From NCBI RefSeq assembly GCF_036345255.1, contig NZ_CP107783.1:4885501-4949500 (forward strand): DNA of 64,000 bases, read 5' to 3'. Positions 59,527 to 64,000 of the stretch are shown here, one piece after another (the stretch's first letter is position 1; every line of letters starts with the position of its first letter). Both the position numbers and the translations under genes were made by a program. Under the pieces are notes generated by a model. The model was not told the origin of the DNA, did no database searches, and saw only the letters and a list, made by a program, of their open reading frames with translations. This DNA comes from Streptomyces sp. NBC_00569 (GTDB lineage Bacteria; Actinomycetota; Actinomycetes; Streptomycetales; Streptomycetaceae).

Positions 59527-60384
59527 TTGGTCCACACACGGCAGAACCAGAGCTCGCTCACGGCGGCGCAGAAGAAGCGGTTCGTGTCCGCGCTGCTCGC
59601 GGTCAAACGCAAGGGGCAGTACGACGAATTCGTGCGCATGCACGTGGCGTACTACAGCGGCGACGGGGACGGCGGGCAGCTGGTCGCGCACATGGCGCCG
59701 ACCTTTCTGCCCTGGCACCGGCAGTTCCTCCTCGAGTTCGAGGGCGCGCTGCAGCGAGTGGATCCCGGGGTCTCCGTTCCTTACTGGGACTGGACGGTGG
59801 ACCGCTCCCCGACCTCGTCGCTGTGGGGCGAGGGCTTCCTCGGCGGAAACGGCCGCCGATCCGACCGGCGGGTGATGACCGGTCCTTTCGCCTACGGGAG
59901 CGGGCACTGGCCGATCACGGAAGGCGTGACGGAGGACAAGTTCCTGACCCGGGACTTCGGCCGCCCCCACGATCCGATCGAGCTGCCCACGAAGGACGAA
60001 CTGGCGTGGGCGATGCGGGATTCGCTGTACGACTCCGCGCCGTGGAACTCGACGTCATCGCACGGTTTCCGCAACAAGGTCGAGGGCTGGACGTCGGGGG
60101 CGGGGAAAGGCAAGTTCCGTAACCACAACCGGGTGCACCGGTGGGTGGGCGGGCACATGCTCGGGGCGGCCTCCGTGAACGATCCGGTGTTCTGGTTGAA
60201 CCACGCGTTCGTCGATCTGCTCTGGTCACGCTGGCACCGGAAATACCCTGACTCGGCCCCCTATTTGCCCGCCGGAGGAACGACGGGGACGGGGCGTGTC
60301 GTGACCCTTGACGAGCCGATGCCGCCCTGGAAAGTGAAGCCGAGTTCGATGATCGAGCACGGGCATTTGTATCGGTACGCATAA
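59527..60384 (+). CDS. melC2: Tyrosinase MelC2
   Basis: The start is a TTG at 59527 behind AAGAAGGGGG; no other start fits. The 285-residue type-3 copper enzyme has CuA ligands His39, His55 and His64 (FLPWHRQF) and CuB ligands His200 and His204 (HNRVHRWVGG) and His226. The residue before His226 is Asn (FWLNHAFVD), where MelC2 enzymes usually have a second His. The waterkeeper Glu in VEGW and the Asn of HNRVH are kept. The enzyme oxidises tyrosine or o-phenols to quinones for melanin and cross-linking. Confidence 0.94.
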   Translation: MVHTRQNQSSLTAAQKKRFVSALLAVKRKGQYDEFVRMHVAYYSGDGDGGQLVAHMAPTFLPWHRQFLLEFEGALQRVDPGVSVPYWDWTVDRSPTSSLWGEGFLGGNGRRSDRRVMTGPFAYGSGHWPITEGVTEDKFLTRDFGRPHDPIELPTKDELAWAMRDSLYDSAPWNSTSSHGFRNKVEGWTSGAGKGKFRNHNRVHRWVGGHMLGAASVNDPVFWLNHAFVDLLWSRWHRKYPDSAPYLPAGGTTGTGRVVTLDEPMPPWKVKPSSMIEHGHLYRYA

Positions 60385-60401
60385 TCCGCGTCCCTCATGA
60401 G

Positions 60402-60436
60402 AAAAGGCCCCCGCGCATCCGCGCCGGGGGCCTTTT
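60402..60436. terminator. Bidirectional terminator between melC2 and a chaplin
   Basis: AAAAGGCCCCCG at 60402-60413 pairs with CGGGGGCCTTTT at 60425-60436. The T-tract on the plus strand and the A-tract on the left let it work in both directions. Confidence 0.88.
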
Positions 60437-60444
60437 TCGGGGTG

Positions 60445-60762
60445 TCAGCCGCCGTAGCCGCTGTCGTCGCCGCCGTAGCCGCCGTAGCCGCCGTTGTCAC
60501 CGTTGCCGCCGCCGTTGTCGCCGCCAAGGTTGGCGCAGGCGTTGCCGAAGGCCGGGTTCAGCAGGCCGATGACGTCCACGGTGTCGCCGCAGACGTTGAC
60601 CGGGACGTGGACCGGGACCTGGACGGCGTCGCCCGAGACGACGCCGGGCGAGTCGGCAGCCCCACCCTGGGCGCCGGCGTCGGCCATGGCCAGGCCGGCA
60701 CCGCTGATCACCACGGCGCCGGTGCCGAGCGCGACAGCGGCGGCCTTCGCGATGCGAGACAT
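60445..60762 (-). CDS. chp: Chaplin with a glycine-rich C-terminal tail
   Basis: The ATG at 60762 follows AAGGAG. The 105-residue precursor has a signal peptide and a standard chaplin domain (ADSPGVVSGDAVQVPVHVPV, then NVCGDTVDVIGLLNPAFGNA with its Cys pair). A 28-residue tail rich in Gly, Asn, Asp and Tyr (GGDNGGGNGDNGGYGGYGGD) follows. Short chaplins normally end right after the second Cys, so the tail is an addition. Confidence 0.92.
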   Translation of the reverse strand: MSRIAKAAAVALGTGAVVISGAGLAMADAGAQGGAADSPGVVSGDAVQVPVHVPVNVCGDTVDVIGLLNPAFGNACANLGGDNGGGNGDNGGYGGYGGDDSGYGG

Positions 60763-60818
60763 CACGTTCTCCTTCTGCTGGACGGATACGGCCGCAAGAT
60801 CGCGTCCGCATACCGGGT

Positions 60819-60846
60819 TCAACGGGCTCACCCCGCCCAGGTAACG
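60819..60846 (-). promoter_or_regulatory. Sigma-BldN-like promoter of the glycine-tailed chaplin
   Basis: On the minus strand CGTTAC (60841-60846), 16 bases, CGTTGA (60819-60824). The spacing and the -10 are exact, and the -35 has one mismatch to the recalled sigma-BldN consensus. The -10 ends 57 bases before the ATG. Confidence 0.65.
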
Positions 60847-61024
60847 GCCTTAACGGCACCCATCCGACGGACCCCCATTTATGGGGATTCCTGCGGAATA
60901 GGGCAGTCGAGTTCTGTTGTGCACGGCTGCCTGCGCAGAAATCGTCGGAAATTCGTGGCGTGAATTATTGCCGGGCGGAGGGCACACATCGTGGCGCGGT
61001 GCCGGACGGACCTTCGTGACCCCG

Positions 61025-61633
61025 TCACTGTGCCGACACCAGTGGCCGTAGGCGGGTCGTTCTCAGGCGGTCCACCTTGGGGGCGGCCCGGGCCGCGAGT
61101 GGGGTGAGCAGGAGGGCCAGGGTGGCGCCCACGGCCAGGCCCACCGCCACGTCGTGGGGGTAGTGCACGCCGATCCACACCCGGGAGGCGCCCATGAGGA
61201 CCGCCGCCGGGACCGCGATCAGGCCGATGCGGCGGTCGGCGAGCAGCAGCGTGACGGCCGCCGCTGCGGCGATCACCGCGTGATTGCTGGGGAACGACCA
61301 GTCCCCGGGCGCCGGGCACGCCTCCACGGTGACCGTGTGGAGCGTGCGGCACGGGCGCTGTTCGTCGACGACCGACTTGAGTACGGAGTTCGCCGCGTAG
61401 GCGATCACGACGACGGCCGGGGACGCGAGGACCCGGGCCATCCGGACGCCGCCCTCGCCTCTCGCGCGCCACCACGCCGCGATCATCAGTGCGGCGAAGA
61501 GCGCGAGCCCGTAGTCCGACCAGCCGGACACGACGGCGTTCACCGCGTGCGGAGTGCTGTGCGCCAGGTCGGTCACCCACGTGTAGAGACCGCCGTCCAC
61601 GGACGCGCCGCCGAAGGCGAGAGGCGCGCTCAT
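61025..61633 (-). CDS. PAP2-family membrane phosphatase
   Basis: The 202-residue protein has about five membrane segments. The three phosphatase motifs are KSVVDEQRP near 87, PSNHA near 116 and SRVWIGVHYPHDV near 150, all with key Lys/Arg/His residues. Such enzymes dephosphorylate undecaprenyl pyrophosphate or related lipids. The start overlaps the stop of the DedA gene, a pairing that suggests shared work on lipid carriers. Confidence 0.9.
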   Translation of the reverse strand: MSAPLAFGGASVDGGLYTWVTDLAHSTPHAVNAVVSGWSDYGLALFAALMIAAWWRARGEGGVRMARVLASPAVVVIAYAANSVLKSVVDEQRPCRTLHTVTVEACPAPGDWSFPSNHAVIAAAAAVTLLLADRRIGLIAVPAAVLMGASRVWIGVHYPHDVAVGLAVGATLALLLTPLAARAAPKVDRLRTTRLRPLVSAQ

Positions 61634-62307
61634 GAGGTGCCCTCCTCCGCCGCGCGGCGCTCGCGTGACCGGGCGCGGGAGCGCCACACCTCCATGGCCA
61701 GCGGAGTCAGGGAGACGATGACGACGAGGGCGACGATCGGCAGGAGGTACCGGTCGACGTTCGGCACCGACGAGCCGAGTCCGTAGCCCGCGAGGACCAG
61801 GCCGACCGTCCAGACGAGGCCGCCGACGATCTGCCACACCGTGAAGACCCGTGCCGGCACCCCGAGCGCTCCGGCCAGCGGGTTGAGCACCGTACGGACG
61901 ACGGGGACGAAGCGGGCCAGGACGATCGCCTTGGCGTGCCCGTACCGGTCGAGCAGCTCCTCGGCGCGGGCCGCCCCCTCGCGCAGCCGCTTGGCTCTGC
62001 CGCGGGCGAGGAGCGCGCGGCCGCCGCGCCGTCCGATCCAGTACCCCGCCTGCGCCCCGGCCAGCGCGCCCACGACGGCGGCGGCCAGGACCTGAGGCAG
62101 CGAGAGGTGGACAGGTCTGTGCGAGCCGCCCGCGCAGAGCAGGCCGGCCGTGAAGAGCAGCGAGTCCCCCGGCAGGAAGAACCCGACGAGCAGTCCGGTC
62201 TCCGCGAACAGGACGGCGGCCACGCCGAGGGCGCCGAAGGCGGCGAGGAGGGAGCCCGCGTCCAGGACGTTCACCGCTTGGGCGGCGGCGAGGGGGTCTA
62301 CGGCCAT
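61630..62307 (-). CDS. DedA-family membrane protein
   Basis: The 225-residue protein has ETGLLVGFFLPGDSLLFTAG near 37 and a conserved basic stretch with YGHAKAIVLARFVPVVRTVLNPLAG near 122, the re-entrant loop Arg/Pro features of DedA proteins. DedA relatives move undecaprenyl phosphate or phospholipids across the membrane. It is co-translated with the PAP2 gene. Confidence 0.92.
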   Translation of the reverse strand: MAVDPLAAAQAVNVLDAGSLLAAFGALGVAAVLFAETGLLVGFFLPGDSLLFTAGLLCAGGSHRPVHLSLPQVLAAAVVGALAGAQAGYWIGRRGGRALLARGRAKRLREGAARAEELLDRYGHAKAIVLARFVPVVRTVLNPLAGALGVPARVFTVWQIVGGLVWTVGLVLAGYGLGSSVPNVDRYLLPIVALVVIVSLTPLAMEVWRSRARSRERRAAEEGTS

Positions 62308-62378
62308 GGGGGCCGCTCCTCTCTCAGTCGTCTCATAATGGGCTGAACGGCGACCGCGAGTCGGCGCCGACCATGCGA

Positions 62379-62413
62379 CTACAGTCGTGTAGACGGTCTA
62401 CTCAACTGTAGAC
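62379..62413. promoter_or_regulatory. BlaI/MecI-type operator array
   Basis: CTACA-GTCG-TGTAG at 62379-62392 and GTCTAC-TCAACT-GTAGAC at 62396-62413 are perfect inverted repeats. The half-sites between them also pair (GTAGAC-G-GTCTAC, 62389-62401). TACA/TGTA cores are the known BlaI/MecI/CopY recognition type. They lie 25 bases before the blaI-like start codon and so would autoregulate it. Confidence 0.82.
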
Positions 62414-62437
62414 GAAGAAGAGCGGAGGATCGTTCCC

Positions 62438-62854
62438 ATGGCCGAGGAGCAGGAACGGCGTCCCGCGGGCGAGCTCGAGGCGAGCGTCCTCGCCGCGCTC
62501 TGGGCCGCCGAGACACCGCTCACCCCCGGCGAGGTGCAGCGGGCGCTCGCCGACGACCTGGCCCGCACCACCGTGACCACGATCCTGACCCGGCTCCACG
62601 CCAAGGGGACGGTCACCCGTGACCGCGCGGGCCGCGGCTACGCGTACCGGCCCGCGCAGGACTCGCACGGGCTCACGGCCCGCCGCATGCACGCCGAGCT
62701 CGACAAGGACGAGGACCGCGGCACGGTCCTGGCCCGTTTCGTCTCCGAGCTGAGCACCGATGACGAGCGGATGCTGCGCGCACTGCTCGACGGCGGAGCC
62801 GACAGCGGCGCCGAGGGCGGCTCGGGCGACGACCGCGGAGGTACCGGCCGATGA
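62438..62854 (+). CDS. BlaI/MecI/CopY-family transcriptional repressor
   Basis: The 138-residue protein has a winged helix at residues 10-75 (LTPGEVQRALADDLARTTVT, TILTRLHAKGTVTRDRAGRG with YAY) and a dimer helix with LARFVSELSTDDERMLRALL. A Gly/Asp-rich tail follows. Members are inactivated by cleavage by an M56 sensor protease, and the next gene encodes one with an overlapping start. Confidence 0.93.
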   Translation: MAEEQERRPAGELEASVLAALWAAETPLTPGEVQRALADDLARTTVTTILTRLHAKGTVTRDRAGRGYAYRPAQDSHGLTARRMHAELDKDEDRGTVLARFVSELSTDDERMLRALLDGGADSGAEGGSGDDRGGTGR

Positions 62855-63789
62855 TCTTCGCCGTGTGGATCCCGCTGCTCATGCCACTGCTCGCCGTGCC
62901 CGCCGCGCGCCGCGCCGCCGAGTGGCTGCCGCCCCGCGCGGCGGCCTGGACGCTGGCGGGCGTCTCCGTGGTCCTCGCCGGATCCAGCACGGCCGCACTC
63001 GGCCTCCTCGCCTCCGCCGGGGCGCTGCGGCTGCCTCCCGTGGCCGCACTCGGGCATCTGTCGCCACCGCTCCTCGGCGACGACTCCCCGGCGCTCGTTC
63101 CCGCGTCGGTCCTCGCCGCGCTCGCGCTGGCGGCGGGCGCGTTCGCGCTGGTCCGTACGGGACTGCGGCAGCGGCGTGAGTTGCGGGCGGCCCGCGCCGG
63201 GTCCGCCGCCACCGACGAACTCTCCGTGCGGCCGGACGAACTCCCGTACGCCTACGCCCTTCCGGGGCGCCCGGACCGGATCGTTGTGACGACGGGGATG
63301 CTGCGGGCGCTCGACGCGCGGGAGCGCGAGGTGCTCTTCGCGCACGAGCGCGCGCACCTCGCGGGCCGCCACCACCTGTTCCTCGCGACGGCCGAACTGA
63401 CCGTCACCCTGCACCCGATGCTGCGCGGACTGCGCGAACCGCTCGCCTACGCGCTCGAGCGCTGGGCCGACGAGTCCGCCGCCACCGCGACGGGCGACCG
63501 GGCGCTCACCGCGCGGGCGATCGGCCGGGCCGCCCTCGCCGCGGCCCGCGTCCCGGGGGCCGGGTCACGGCCCCGTACGGCGCTCGCCGTCGCAGCCGGT
63601 CCGGTACCGCGCCGCGTCACCGCCCTGCTGACCACGAGTCCCGCGGCGGGCCGCCCGCGCAGGGCGCTGCGGCGCGCGCTGGCCGGCGCGCTCCTGGTGT
63701 GCGCGGCGCTCTCGGCCGGCGCGGTCGCCGACGCGGCCCACGACCTGCACGCGGGCGTGGAGGTCGCACAGGGCGAGACCGGCCGCTGA
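62851..63789 (+). CDS. M56-family (BlaR1/MecR1-type) membrane metallopeptidase
   Basis: The 312-residue protein has four hydrophobic segments and a cytoplasmic zinc site HERAH near 165 (HExxH) with a downstream Glu in ERWADESAA near 208. There is no penicillin-binding sensor domain, so the signal is unknown. The ATG overlaps the blaI-type stop, giving a repressor-protease pair. Confidence 0.92.
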   Translation: MIFAVWIPLLMPLLAVPAARRAAEWLPPRAAAWTLAGVSVVLAGSSTAALGLLASAGALRLPPVAALGHLSPPLLGDDSPALVPASVLAALALAAGAFALVRTGLRQRRELRAARAGSAATDELSVRPDELPYAYALPGRPDRIVVTTGMLRALDAREREVLFAHERAHLAGRHHLFLATAELTVTLHPMLRGLREPLAYALERWADESAATATGDRALTARAIGRAALAAARVPGAGSRPRTALAVAAGPVPRRVTALLTTSPAAGRPRRALRRALAGALLVCAALSAGAVADAAHDLHAGVEVAQGETGR

Positions 63790-63814
63790 ACGGGCCCCAC
63801 GCACGCGTGGCCCG

Positions 63815-64000
63815 TCACTTGCCCGTCTTCACCGTCCAGCTGACGCTGTTGGACGCCGCCCGGATCGCGGCCGGGTCCCGGAGCGACGCGCTGTTGTCGA
63901 CGGCGGTCGCGGTGACGGTGTGCGTGCCCTTGCGCGCGCCGAGCTCCTTGCCGGTGACGGCGTGCTCGGCGGCGGCGCGGCGCACCTCGACCCCGTCGAC
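63815..64000 (-). CDS. 3' end of a gene coding for an Ig-like domain protein (runs off the window)
   Basis: Sixty-one codons are open to the window edge, ending in TGA at 63815-63817. The end reads KELGARKGTHTVTATAVDNS and later NSVSWTVKTGK, the pattern of a bacterial Ig-like or Ca-beta domain at the end of exported proteins. Nothing more can be said without the upstream part. Confidence 0.7.
   Translation of the reverse strand, partial: VDGVEVRRAAAEHAVTGKELGARKGTHTVTATAVDNSASLRDPAAIRAASNSVSWTVKTGK

Noticed and set aside
61025..61837. A longer start for the PAP2 protein (270 codons)
   Set aside because: The extra 67 codons overlap the DedA gene and are Arg-rich shadow. The ATG at 61633 overlaps the DedA stop in the usual co-translated way.

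Overview
The window is high-GC actinobacterial DNA with a strong third-codon-position GC bias. Rodlins, chaplins, WblA, a MelC1/MelC2 tyrosinase pair and actinobacterial-type integrative elements place it in Streptomyces. No sequence search was run, so all family calls come from motifs, domain order, length and context.

Left part (1-28200), conserved core-type genes. In order: a HAD hydrolase 3' end, a Fic-fold protein with a decayed active-site motif, a CooC/MinD-like ATPase, a polysaccharide-deacetylase-like lipoprotein, a SulP-STAS-beta-carbonic anhydrase fusion, acetyl-CoA synthetase, NhaA, a holin-like protein with an alpha/beta hydrolase, a CvpA-trypsin (MarP-like) protease with a Nudix CoA hydrolase, endonuclease III with a histone-like tail, Crp, a nucleotidyltransferase, a SigJ-type ECF sigma factor, an MBL hydrolase with a Nudix hydrolase, DUF4177 with RidA, two tandem Get3/ArsA ATPases, wblA, a class A PBP, a GatB/YqeY protein and a metallophosphoesterase. 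As I recall the S. coelicolor map, this order resembles the SCO3557-SCO3583 region.

Middle part (28273-35178), an integration graveyard at tRNA-Pro(CGG). A 44-bp exact repeat of the tRNA 3' half bounds a 5.5-kb element. It holds a tyrosine integrase with a LacI-type helix-turn-helix inserted in its catalytic domain and a damaged 5' end, a decayed replication-gene tail, and two secreted cargo proteins. It also holds a stray block made of a tRNA-Ser 3' half, a terminator and a HAD-gene fragment. A second relic follows, with an integrase fragment, a glycine-rich secreted protein and a third partial att-like copy.

Right part (35200-61000), a cell-surface island for aerial hyphae. It has three rodlins, an LCP ligase, a short and a long sortase-anchored chaplin, and a secreted GH26-like hydrolase. 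An eight-gene tightly overlapping exopolysaccharide operon follows on the minus strand, covering glycosyltransferases, priming transferase, polymerase, flippase, deacetylase, chain-length protein and acyltransferase. Beyond it lie another chaplin, small secreted proteins, a chaplin interrupted by an amber codon, a VKOR, melC1-melC2 and a chaplin with a glycine-rich tail. Several rodlin and chaplin genes are preceded by hexamer pairs resembling the sigma-BldN promoter. As I recall, rodlin, chaplin and mel genes lie near SCO2700-2719 in S. coelicolor, so the tRNA-Pro region would mark a synteny break.

Right end (61025-64000): a PAP2 phosphatase with a DedA protein, a BlaI/M56 sensor pair with its operator, and the 3' end of a secreted-type gene.
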